Of a stretch of DNA of 64,000 bases, positions 1 through 10,200 are shown in pieces; the first letter of the stretch is position 1, and each line of letters opens with the position of its first letter. The notes under the pieces were generated by a model that did no database searches, was not told the origin of the DNA, and saw only the letters and a program-made list of their open reading frames with translations. Origin of the DNA: Pristionchus mayeri (Eukaryota; Nematoda; Chromadorea; Rhabditida; Neodiplogasteridae); NCBI GenBank assembly GCA_036245805.1, contig BTRK01000001.1, positions 28,031,087 through 28,095,086 on the forward strand, read 5' to 3'. Position numbers and translations under genes: made by a program.

Positions 1-50
1 AGTGAGGGAATTGGTGATCGACAACTTGAATGACATCATGACGAGGACTA

Positions 51-1017
51 TGTAATCGAATCTGTCGCCAGAATCGAGTTATGTAGTGCAAAGGACAAAG
101 GGTGATAATAAAGACACTTTATTTACTTAATTGTACAAGGGAAAACACGAAAGTAAATGGTAGATCACAAGAAGGGAATGGGGTTGTTTACGTGACTATT
201 GATTGGTTGGAAGAATTGAAAGGTTGAAATACCTTTAGTGAGTTGATTGAATCCTTGTTGATACTCGACGACTCGTGGACGTCGTCAGTGAGTGTGCGGG
301 AGAGCGAAGGTTGATGATACCCGGACTTGGAGTCGTCCTGAGTGATGAAATGATGATAAAGGGAAAGGTGGATGAAGTGAGTGAAATGATGATGGGAATA
401 AATAAGGTGAACTAGCCCGCAACGGTTCGCAGGACAGCTAGGATGAGAAACTAGACATCTGCGTCTAGTAAAGTGATGGATGAAAAAAGAAAGAATAAAA
501 GAAAAGCGACGTGGACGTCGAAAGAAATCAACGCTAACTGAGAATCGAGGCCAGAAAAACCAGAGGCTCCGCTGAAATACGGTAGGCTACCCTGATTTTC
601 CGTATAGGACATTCTCAGTGCGGAGGGACAATTTAAATATGATACGGTAGAGTTGAACGAGAAGTTATGATCGAGAACTGATTATATTTATAAGTGAATT
701 ATTAAATTGATTTATTTATTGATTACTATTGATGGTATGTGAAATGAAGAAGATGTGTACAGGGAATGAATGACTGGCCGGCAGTTGCCAGCAGTGACAC
801 AGTCTTTGTGACTGACAGCAGTGGTATGCCGAAACCACTGGTGGTGAGTACTGACAGCAGTGGTATTCCGAAACCACTGGTGATGAACACTGACAATAGT
901 GGTATCCCGAAACCACTGGTGGTGAGCACTGATCAGCAGTGGTATGCCGAAACCACTGGTGGTGAGCATTCTTCATTTGGATTGAGTTATTGTAGTAGTG
1001 AATGCTAATTCGCTACA
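51..1017 (-). repeat. 3' LTR (left copy) of the BEL/Pao-type element
   Basis: 967 bases, matching 4405-5411 apart from at least four single-base differences and one missing 40-base internal unit. It starts TGTAATCGAA and ends TTCGCTACA on the plus strand. A TTTATT run near 118-123 gives AATAAA on the minus strand, a possible poly(A) signal inside the LTR. Confidence 0.95.
814..968. repeat. Tandem repeat inside left LTR, about four 38-40 base units
   Basis: Each unit contains CAGTGGTAT-CCGAAA-CCACTG, so every unit can fold as a small hairpin (AGTGGT pairing with ACCACT). The right LTR (5168-5362) has five units. Confidence 0.85.
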
Positions 1018-1216
1018 CTGGGAGGAGAGGAAAGAAGAAGAACGGAAGTGATTGATGTGTTGTGGATGATTGAGATGAATAGAGTTGTGATGGTGCTTTA
1101 TGAAGCATTGAACGAAAAAAGGGAAAAGTGGCGTAAAACAATCGGCGAAGCTATCAATGACAAGAAACCGAAGAGGAGACAAGATACATGGTACAAGTGC
1201 CAATCTGGCCGAATCT

Positions 1217-4200
1217 CTAAGTGGGGTAACCTCCGGGCTCCAATTGGGGAGGTCGACTTTCTTCATCTCTCATGCCATCGGCCGGGGCGAGCGGAGAGGA
1301 GTCGGGTCGGTCGAACATCGGCGTAGGGAAATGACCCTTTTTCTTGCGTCTCCGTGATGAGGTGGCAGTGTGCCTGGAAGTGAATGAGTGACTGTGTGTA
1401 TGATGGTTGAAAAATTTCAGTGTGCTGTCACGCTGGAATCCTGGGGAGGGGGAGATACGAGGGAGGGCCCGGGTGCCTAGTGCGAGGTCACTAGGAGTGA
1501 TGGGCTTGCGATGTAAGGCGATGCGCCTGTTGTGAGCGTGTGCCTTCTCCCCTTCATTGGATGGTGAAATTCTATCGAGAGTAGTGAGAGTACTAGTGAC
1601 CCTAGTAGGGGGTGGTTTGTGCATTGGTGTAAGCGTGGGAGCGTCAGGGAGGCACGACTGATTGGGATGTGTCACTGGATGCTGTGAGTAGAGTGGATTC
1701 GTCACAGTTGAGTTGCCTGTAGTGACCACCAATTGATCGACATGAAGCTTTGGAAGGATTGGTGGGTGGTGCGAACTCGTATGAGAGGATTCCGATGAGG
1801 TCTCGTGAGATTGCGAGGAAGAGTTGGCGATGGAGTGGGAAGACTCATGAGAGGGATTCAGCGAATCATGATGCAACTGCGCGGGAGGGTGCGCATTGGG
1901 AGATGGAAGACCATTGGTAATTGGATGAGGGGGTGAGGGATGTGTAACTGGTGCCTGAGTGGCTGTTTCTGACTGTACAAGGGCGGTGAGGCAAGCGGAT
2001 GAATGCGCAAGTGTGAGAGAAACGCAGGGAGGGGTGCAGGGAGTAGTGAGGTTACTCTGGACAGTGGTCGCTACGCCATGGTCAACACACGTTGGTTGTG
2101 ACTGGTCATTGGGAAGAGGGGGGGAAATGTTCCGATACCCGAGTTCCGTCAGTGTAACTGATGTGTTGAACTGGGTTGGGTGTGAGGGCGTCGAGTTCTC
2201 GGAACCTGCGACGAGTGGACCGATCACAGAATCAATCAATCGATATCCACTGGGCAATGATGAGGTTGTTGAATTTTCGAGAATTCTGAAGGTTTCTCCA
2301 ACTCCGATAATGAGGTTTGGAATGGCGGTGGTCTCGGTGAGATAATGTGGAACAGCGCCGAATCTATCCTTAATTGCTTGCAAGTCAACAGAGGAAAGCG
2401 CCTTCTGATAGATAGGCTGAGTGAGATTATCAGTGTCATGTACTACAGCCTTGATGACTTCCCTGCCATGATCGGTGATAAGCTCGAATTGAACCAAGTC
2501 ATGAATAGAGGGGGATGGGAGTGATTGATTGCTGCTCATGATGCCCGTGACAGAAGTGTACTTCTGATCGATTGGTGTGAGATGAAGTTTGGTTGCTAAG
2601 CTACGAGAGATGAGAGAAATTTGCGCACCCTGGTCTAGTAGTACATTGGCGACGGCCATCGTGTACTCGGCCTTGTTGGCAAGTGGGACTGTGGCAGTGA
2701 GTAATCTAGAGTTGATATTGAAGGGAGATATGGTGGTGACAGAGTGGGCTGAAGTGTGTGCAGGGGTATGTGACTTATCGCAGAGTGATCGGTGATGCTT
2801 GCCGTTGCACACGGAACATGTCCGGTGGCAGGCGTGAGTGGGGTGAGCAGCTGAGAAACATGAATGGCAGAGTGACTTGGACGCGAGGATGTCCAGTTTG
2901 TCCTTGATTGAGGTAACGCGTGTGCATTTCCAGCTAAAGGCATGCGCTCCGCAGAAGACACAGAGTGGTCCTTCTTTGGATGCCTTATCTGTGGAGGAGG
3001 GGTGGGTGACGAGTGACTGTTGGGAGTGCACCATCGTCGTGTCGGCCTGCTTGACGAGTGACTGTTGTGAGTGCACCATCGTCGTGTGGTCGGCCATGGA
3101 GAGATGTGATCCAGTACTGTACAACGTGTTGACAGTGGTCTGGGATCGATTGGTGAATGCACTAATCATGACTGAATCCTCACGCTCCTCGCGCAGCTTA
3201 TTCTCAATTACCTCGAGGGCGGATACTAGTGAATCTGGTTTGCTGCGGGTGACAAGCGTAATGAACTTGGGATGGATGCTTTCTGCAAGTTGTTGTTGCA
3301 TGCATAGAGCATTGATACCCGAATCACCATGAATGGAGTGAGCAATATTGATCATTGAACGAATAGCTGAGAGTTGGTCGTCTACTCGGTATGACTTCGC
3401 TCTAATGGAACGGAGGGACTGCATGAGACGCGCTTGTGTGAGATCGTAACGATCGTATTCAGATTCTAGTCTAGTGAGCATCTTAGTGAGGAAACTAGGC
3501 TGAACTGGTAGTGATGCGATGAGAGAGTGCGCTTCCCCTTTCAGACTAGAGCGGATGTGGAAGATCTTTTCTACTTCTGACAAGTGAGGCTGATTGATAA
3601 TGAGGGACTCGATCTGATACTTGAAGGCGGACCAACGAGTTATGTCACTACCGTCGAAAGTCTCGAGTTTGATTGGGGGAAGCGAAAGACTGGGTTTGTG
3701 CGTGATTGAATCGATTGCGGAGGGTTGTTGAAATGATGACGAAATCTGATTTGGCCGGTTTGATTGGGCCGGGGATGAAGGGGGAGGGGACGCCACCATC
3801 GCATTTGCACGATTAAGCGTTAATTGGTAAATATCAGAGTATTTCGACTCCTTCTGTTTAATGAGAGCAGATAGACTCACTTCTCCCATCGGCAGGTTGC
3901 TGCTTCCGTGTACTCCTCCCTTGATCCTCTTCAGGTTGTCTTTCTCATTCTCTGCTGCAGTCTTCTTCTCGTTGTCCTGCTCCATGTCGGCGATCTTGCT
4001 CTCGATCGATTCGACGACAGTGCTGTAACCGTTGATTATCTGTATGGCGTCAGCAATGGACATGATCATGCTGGTGCTCAGTGACTGAATTTGGCTATGG
4101 ATTGAAGCCTGAGCCAGACAGATGGTTTCTGAATCGATTTTATCGAAAACTGGCTTGAGGTCATCGAGAAGTGAATGGAGAAGTTCATAGTCATTGGTGA

Positions 4201-4225
4201 ACTCTGTTTCGAAATTAGTACCCAT
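1217..4225 (-). CDS. Gag-protease polyprotein of the BEL/Pao-type element (1002 aa)
   Basis: An uninterrupted frame starts just inside the 5' LTR. The N-terminal ~110 residues are helical. A Gag-like core follows at about residues 185-290, containing LETFDGSDITRWSAF and LKGEAHSLIASLP, of the DUF1759 type found in Pao Gag proteins. Two Cys/His clusters at roughly 425-485 (CVFCGAHAFSWKC, CHSCF...H...C, CSVCNGKHHRSLC) are zinc knuckles. A retropepsin-like segment with VLLDQGAQISLIS follows near 530. The active-site triplet reads DQG rather than the usual DTG or DSG. The last ~300 residues are Ser/Thr/Pro/His-rich and unrecognised. No polymerase or integrase motif is present. Role: capsid formation and processing for this element, possibly packaging with enzymes supplied by full relatives. 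The open frame agrees with a recent insertion. Confidence 0.9.
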   Translation of the reverse strand: MGTNFETEFTNDYELLHSLLDDLKPVFDKIDSETICLAQASIHSQIQSLSTSMIMSIADAIQIINGYSTVVESIESKIADMEQDNEKKTAAENEKDNLKRIKGGVHGSSNLPMGEVSLSALIKQKESKYSDIYQLTLNRANAMVASPPPSSPAQSNRPNQISSSFQQPSAIDSITHKPSLSLPPIKLETFDGSDITRWSAFKYQIESLIINQPHLSEVEKIFHIRSSLKGEAHSLIASLPVQPSFLTKMLTRLESEYDRYDLTQARLMQSLRSIRAKSYRVDDQLSAIRSMINIAHSIHGDSGINALCMQQQLAESIHPKFITLVTRSKPDSLVSALEVIENKLREEREDSVMISAFTNRSQTTVNTLYSTGSHLSMADHTTMVHSQQSLVKQADTTMVHSQQSLVTHPSSTDKASKEGPLCVFCGAHAFSWKCTRVTSIKDKLDILASKSLCHSCFSAAHPTHACHRTCSVCNGKHHRSLCDKSHTPAHTSAHSVTTISPFNINSRLLTATVPLANKAEYTMAVANVLLDQGAQISLISRSLATKLHLTPIDQKYTSVTGIMSSNQSLPSPSIHDLVQFELITDHGREVIKAVVHDTDNLTQPIYQKALSSVDLQAIKDRFGAVPHYLTETTAIPNLIIGVGETFRILENSTTSSLPSGYRLIDSVIGPLVAGSENSTPSHPTQFNTSVTLTELGYRNISPPLPNDQSQPTCVDHGVATTVQSNLTTPCTPPCVSLTLAHSSACLTALVQSETATQAPVTHPSPPHPITNGLPSPNAHPPAQLHHDSLNPSHESSHSIANSSSQSHETSSESSHTSSHHPPILPKLHVDQLVVTTGNSTVTNPLYSQHPVTHPNQSCLPDAPTLTPMHKPPPTRVTSTLTTLDRISPSNEGEKAHAHNRRIALHRKPITPSDLALGTRALPRISPSPGFQRDSTLKFFNHHTHSHSFTSRHTATSSRRRKKKGHFPTPMFDRPDSSPLAPADGMRDEESRPPQLEPGGYPT

Positions 4226-4384
4226 TTTGCGAGGGCGGGTGCTGACAGTGGAAGGGATTACGAAATTGGGAGTAATGTTGAATGGATTGGGAAGTGAGCG
4301 AAACTGAGCAAAAGTGGAATGAATAGCTTGGGAAGTGGTTCAGTGTTTGAAAGTTGGCTACCACGCGGGCGTTTTGGCTGAGTT

Positions 4385-4404
4385 CTTGAATAGCCGATGC
4401 ACCA
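4385..4404 (-). other. Primer-binding site of the LTR element
   Basis: Read on the minus strand directly after the 5' LTR end, the sequence starts TGGTGCATCGG. This would pair with a tRNA 3' end of the form ...GCACCA. There is no spacer between LTR and site. I could not identify the tRNA. Confidence 0.7.
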
Positions 4405-5411
4405 TGTAATCGAATCTGTCGCCAGAATCGAGTTATGTAGTGCAAAGGACACAGGGTGATAATAAAGACACTTTATTTACTTAATTGTACAAGGGAAAAC
4501 ACGAAAGTAAATGGTAGATCACAAGAAGGGAATGGGGTTGTTTACGTGACTATTGATTGGTTGGAAGAATTGAAAGGTTGAAATACCTTTAGTGAGTTGA
4601 TTGAATCCTTGTTGATACTCGACGACTCGTGGACGTCGTCAGTGAGTGTGCGGGAGAGCGAAGGTTGATGATACCCGGACTTGGAGTCGTCCTGAGTGAT
4701 GAAATGATGATAAAGGGAAAGGTGGATGAAGTGAGTGAAATGATGATGGGAATAAATAAGGTGAACTAGCCCGCAACGGTTCGCAGGACAGCTAGGATGA
4801 GAAACTAGACATCTGCGTCTAGTAAAGTGATGGATGAAAAAAGAAAGAATAAAAGAAAAGCGACGTGGACGTCGAAAGAAATCAACGCTAACTGAGAATC
4901 GAGGCCAGAAAAACCAGAGGCTCCGCTGAAATACGGTAGGCTACCCTGATTTTCCGTATAGGACATTCTCAGTGCGGCGGGACAATTTAAATGTGATACG
5001 GTAGAGTTGAACGAGAAGTTATGATCGAGAACTGATTATATTTATAAGTGAATTATTAAATTGATTTATTTATTGATTACTATTGATGGTATGTGAAATG
5101 AAGAAGATGTGTACAGGGAATGAATGACTGGCCGGCAGTTGCCAGCAGTGACACAGTCTTTGTGACTGACAGCAGTGGTATGCCGAAACCACTGGTGGTG
5201 AGTACTGACAGCAGTGGTATCCCGAAACCACTGGTGATGAACACTGACAATAGTGGTATCCCGAAACCACTGGTGGTGAGCACTGATCAGCAGTGGTATC
5301 CCGAAACCGCTGGTGGTGAGCACTGATCAGCAGTGGTATGCCGAAACCACTGGTGGTGAGCATTCTTCATTTGGATTGAGTTATTGTAGTAGTGAATGCT
5401 AATTCGCTACA
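4405..5411 (-). repeat. 5' LTR (right copy) of the BEL/Pao-type element
   Basis: 1007 bases, 40 longer than the left copy because it carries one more internal tandem unit. Being upstream of the Gag ORF on the minus strand, it should hold the element's promoter. Confidence 0.95.
5168..5362. repeat. Tandem repeat inside right LTR, about five 38-40 base units
   Basis: Same hairpin-forming unit as in the left LTR, with one extra copy that accounts for the whole 40-base length difference between the two LTRs. Confidence 0.85.
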
Positions 5412-5878
5412 GACTAATTGTTTGACAGTCGACAAGAAGTTCACGTGAGAAATTAATCTATTTCACAAGTACTAGTTTGTAAGTCTTACAAAAATGTGTT
5501 TACCTTTCAGAAATGATTTGTTGGATCTGCTCGTGCATTGTGACGTCCGACGCTTAGTCTTTCAATCATTTGATTTTTGCAGTGGCCATTGTCTGAGTAA
5601 GTTAATTTGGACTAAACTTTGTAACTGTACCCTACTATTTTTTTTCAGTTCAATCCTGGACGGATTTCTTCAGCGAAGCTTCGCAATTGGTTCCTGAAAT
5701 TGAGATAGCACTGCAAAGCATTTACTACGGACCGACCAATGTCGTTAGAGATGAAATTCTGCGGAAAAATACACTTTCAAATTCACGATATGACGTCACC
5801 GCCAAATTTATGAAGGACATGCCTGAAAAATATTATATGACGGCCACTATAATTATGCACAGTCGATCCGCTCTGTGA

Positions 5879-6254
5879 AGTAATTTCCACGAATATACTG
5901 ACAGTTTGTTTAACATATTTTTTTCTATGAAAAATCAATAATTTCTGATTTAAAATATAGATTTGCTTCTCTGCCAATCATTAATGCATTTTTTATTTCG
6001 AAATTTACCTTTATCGATGTTTACCTTCGATTTACGCAATTGTGTAAAAGTAACGAATGTAACGATAAATTTCGATATACTCGCAAACAATTTTAGAATC
6101 ATTTTCGTGATTTTTCGATCAGAAAAGATTGTTTGGGGGGACAGGCTTTTATTGTCCATTTGAAAAAAGATTCTGAACAAATTTGTTGCTCATTTCTAAT
6201 CTGTGCGAGCGTTTAGTGAATTTTGCAGGGGTTGTCCCTTAAAAGTATTATGTA
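5879..6254. other. AT-rich intergenic stretch
   Basis: Between the broken F-box-like gene and a mariner-type relic. I see no gene or clear signal here apart from AT-rich 3' flank. Confidence 0.5.
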
Positions 6255-7135
6255 TTAGGTTGATTCAAAAGTTTCTTTCTTTTTTGTTTTTCAAATTTCT
6301 TTCGGTATGTTTGAACCCTCACGAATTTCCGAAAACTATATGGTATGGTCGTGATTGTATATTACTTCCGTAGAGTTGTTTTGATTCTACGCGTCATCAT
6401 AATAGGTTGACAAATTTCAAAATCTAAGAATCGGAAATCGGTCACTTTTTAACTTTTTCGATTGGATGCTGGTTTTCTTATAGTTGTCTCATATTTGTTC
6501 TTCACAGTCAATGAGCAATATGACAAGAGTGGATTATTCAGATAAGCAAACAAAATTCGGATTCAAACTTGCGTAGGAAACAAGGGACCCCGAAAAGTGT
6601 TGATTTCAGCGTGTGAATCTCAAAATCATGATTTCGAAAAATGCAGTTCTTGAACGGATGGGAAATCCATTCCTAGATGCGCATGCATAAACATACGTGT
6701 GTTTACTTCACAACGCATCACAGTATATTTCTCCTCACCGATGTATACGAATACTGTGGTCATTAATTTGAATTCCGAAATTTGCGAACAGTATGGTTTA
6801 TTACTGGGGCCACATTTCAAAAAAGGACATTCATGGCCGAGTAGTGTTGATGTGTCATATGATATGCCCAATCATTTAACTCCACAATAAAATGCCAAAG
6901 TCGAGCTCATCACATTTCGGAGCCTTGGATGATTAACAGTCGGTAGTTTGACAATTTCCGAATTAAACTGTCCTATCCTCACTTAACGAACCGGCCCAAT
7001 ATAACGCTCGCTATAGAGTGTGGGTACGCCCGCATCATCTTTGAAAAATTATTAGTTTATTGGTAAAATGCGAAGAATCTGGGAGGTCAAAATGTGCATA
7101 CAAGAAAAAAGAAAGAAATTTTTGAATCAACCTAA
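6255..7135. mobile_element. Mariner-type relic or miniature element with TTAGGTTGATTC ends
   Basis: Terminal inverted repeats begin TTAGGTTGATTCAAAAGTTTC at the left and are mirrored at the right end. The element is flanked by TA on both sides, as expected for Tc1/mariner target duplications. The interior shows only broken coding fragments. A related element with TTCAT-less variant ends (GGTTGATGCAAAAG) lies at 31670-33836. Confidence 0.75.
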
Positions 7136-7283
7136 TAAATGCTTGTTTTTTTCTCTCATCAATTTGATGATGATTTATTTATTTATTGGATATATTACTG
7201 AGAACATATTTGTAAACAAGAATAATGATATTTATAATGATTTGTACCACGAAAAGTTTGCAAGTACATCAATTCAAATCGTT

Positions 7284-10200
7284 TCATCTCCGTCTCTTCT
7301 GAGGCAGTGAAATCGCTGCAACTTCTCCTGAAACAACGAGAGAATGATACCCAAATGAAAATATCCACCATAAATGAATGCTAATTGAAATATAATTAAC
7401 ATATTGTATAATTATTATGTGCGACTAGAGGGCAAACACTAATATCACACCTTCAATCTCCCTTATTCATGTGCATTTTCAGGGAGGCATAATGCCCCAC
7501 TTATATAATATTTAATGGTGCCGACAGTGTCGACGTCTAGACCATTTGTCTGGGGAGCAATCGTCTAGACGGGTCGGTCTAGACGAAAATGAGAGAGAGG
7601 AAACCCCCTCATTATCCCCTCTCATTTCGGGGGAGACCGGCTCGTTTCGCGTCGCGGGTTCGACTCTCTGCACGTTGCAGTGATCTTGGTGATTTTGTAT
7701 ATTGTTGATAACAAGTTATCATATGCCATGAGAGTGTTCTTGCATGATTTTATGGTACTTTGGAACAAATTGAGCGCTATTTCGTGCGGTTGTGATGCCA
7801 ATGAATGAAAAAAAAACTCATGCCGAATTGAGCAAATGAGTCGTAAATGGCCAGCGCAAGCTCTCTCAACGCTCTTCCGAAGGTCGAGAGGTAGGTTCTG
7901 ATCCAAAATTGTTTACTGGTAAACCAAGTGAATCAGATCATCATATTTTAAATTTTAATAATGGAATTCTATATTTTCAGGATGACGGTTTGCACCGCAC
8001 GAAATAGCGCTCAATTTGTTCCAAAGTACCATCAAATCATGCAAGAACACTCTCATGGCATATGATAACTTGTTATCAACAATATACAAAATCAGCAAGA
8101 TCACTGCAACGCGCGAGAGTCGAACCCGCGACGCGAAACGAGCCGGTCTCCCCCGAAATGAGAGGGGATAATGAGGGGGTCTCCTCTCCCTCATTTTCGT
8201 CTAGACCGACCCGTCTAGACGATTTCTCTCCAGACAAATGGTCTAGACGTCGACACTGTCCGCACCATAAGGAAGAAAACGCTACTTGGTGAATCTTGGT
8301 GAGAACACAGGAGATAAAATAGGAAAACCGATAAAAGAGCGTGTTATTCTCACCTGCTCCACGCCTCCTTGAAGTAGTGCTCGCCAGATCTGCTCCAGAA
8401 GCTTCTCCAGGGGCGGCAGAATCAATCCTCGAATGCTCGGCAGCTTCATAATTCGCCCTAGTGGGGATTGCATCTCCACGTATCTCGGGAGTGTCCGGCA
8501 AAGATGAATCAGCATTGCCATTCAAGGCACCAGTAATATCAAGGGGTGTGGCGGCACGAACTGTCTTTGAGGCGATCTTGCACGCTTTGAACTGAAAAAA
8601 ATCGTTTAATATTTTTAAGGAAAACGGATATACAGAAAAATACTAGGATTCGCTAAAGGAAAGAAACTCGCAATGCTGATTTTTTAAACTTATAATTTCA
8701 TTCCGGAATGAGAGTGGGACAAATCAGGTGGTTCCAAAACGGAAGATAGAGAATACTTTTCCTAATTGTAATAAGTAGTAGTTGATGAATTTATGAATTC
8801 ATAGTATTTTGCACGATATGGTTGACATTCAACTGACTATGATCAGTTCCGTTTCGTTTCTAAACAATTTCGGGGCGTTTTTTCCACTCTTATTCGACAA
8901 CGCGCTTTTAATTGTTTTGTTGCGGGACTTTCTTTTGCCCGTAAAAAACCCAAATAAATTCACAACATACTTCTTTGTCAAATTCGAAAAAGTATTGATT
9001 ATCTAGAGCCAATCTTCGAATCTTCAATTTCTCCATCTCTTCATCAATGTCATTGATGTATTCCGTGCTTTTCATGATTCGGAGTGCGTTTCTTTTAAGT
9101 TGCATAAGTCGAACGAAAAGGCGGCTTCAAAAGTTAATAAATAATACAAATAAATTTCCAAAATCACATTACTCTAACATTTCAAGAAAAGACTTGAAAT
9201 ATGGCTCAGAATGAGTCTGCAATCAAATTTTGGGTATTTGGAAAATCACTGGATTCTGATGACTTGTTGGGTGAAGGCATTCATATTTTTCCATTTTGAG
9301 CATAACTGCAAAAATTAAATTTTATATTTTGATGAAGAAGACCGAAAGAGCTCAGAAGCGTTTTCTATGGAGTATGCAAACTTTATGAGGTGGAGCAGGG
9401 AGTGACACAGATTACTAGGACTCAAATAGCTTCGCAGGTTCAGAAAAAAAAGTGATTTGATTCGAAATCAAAACAAGTTTTGGATTTTTATTAAAAAATA
9501 AAAGAAAAATACCTCGTAAGGATAGGAGACAGGAACTTTCATTCCCTCTTCGTCGATTATATTTGCTGATTTCGTTCGACAGATGCAGCAAGTAAATTTG
9601 TGCGTCTAAATGTGATATTGTGATATTTTTGACATAAAAACACTATTTTTCAACAGAATAGTAATTTTCGTATGCTCGGGTTGGCTATTCGGTGTTCATT
9701 ACGACGTCTCAAACGCTTCTTTTGTGCATATTTCAAAATCTGGGGAGAGGTAAACCACGCATTGGAAAGATTCTACGCTGAAACAGTAAATTTCAAAAGT
9801 ATCATTAATTACCTCACGACGTGATTCGAACCATTGCATAGCACATGTTTGATGCAGAGAGTGCTTGCAAACATCGAAAATCACAAATCGCTGAAAAAAA
9901 CATTATCAGTATCAGAAAGAGAGAAGAGCAACTTGTGCTACTTGCGAATGAATAGCAGAAAGAGCTAACTAAACAAAAAAGTTTCCAAAAATTCGTTAAT
10001 ATATTTATTATTTCAATTATGTTGAGTGTCTTCAAAGCCTATAAAATGCAAATATTTCCCCATATTGAATAATTTGTGACCTTTCTAGTGATCGCCTCGA
10101 AACATATTCCGCAGAGGTCTTCGTTGCTGATGCTGTCAGAATCTTCTCCCGAAGCAGCCAAATCAGACGACCATTCATCCTCTAATACGGCAGTTCCGTC

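Larger units (their letters stand above)
51..5411 (-). mobile_element. BEL/Pao-type LTR retrotransposon, gag-protease only, young insertion
   Basis: Two nearly identical direct repeats (51-1017 and 4405-5411) begin TG and end CA and flank one long minus-strand reading frame for a Gag-protease polyprotein. A 5-base target duplication, GACTA, lies at 46-50 and 5412-5416. The primer-binding site beside the right repeat starts TGG on the minus strand, which fixes the orientation: the right repeat is the 5' LTR and the left one the 3' LTR. Only about 200 bases separate the ORF stop from the 3' LTR, so reverse transcriptase, RNase H and integrase are absent and the copy must be non-autonomous. The purine-rich tract next to the 3' LTR (1018-1050) is on the plus strand, opposite to where a polypurine tract is expected. 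BEL/Pao assignment rests on the Gag layout, zinc knuckles and protease; the structure itself is certain. Confidence 0.93.
1..5878 (+). pseudogene. F-box-like family member, 3' part, split by the LTR element
   Basis: The upstream part lies outside the window. Coding sequence runs from 1-50, is broken by the element, and resumes at 5417. Without the element the exon continues in frame to 5444 and splices to 5511-5596 (starting NDLLDLLVHCDV) and 5649-5878. The last exon ends ..IMHSRSAL then a stop. Splice phases match the intact relative at 29326-30467 exactly. Family hallmarks are the NELLDLL motif and a C-terminal strand pattern ending in basic/hydrophobic residues (YMTATIIM). Apart from the insertion I see no lesion in the visible part, so disruption may be very recent and even polymorphic. 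Function of the family is unknown; its N-terminus elsewhere resembles an F-box. Confidence 0.75.

Noticed and set aside
814..968. Regular 38-40 base repeats as a possible CRISPR array
   Set aside because: Units are contiguous without unique spacers, lie inside an LTR, and the genome is eukaryotic.
1959..3332. Plus-strand frames opposite the Gag polyprotein
   Set aside because: Shadows of the Gag coding strand, with no recognisable content.
9703..9739. A small extra exon in the second RING of the RWD/RING gene
   Set aside because: Including it shifts the frame. Joining 9813 directly to 9605 gives normal RING spacing.
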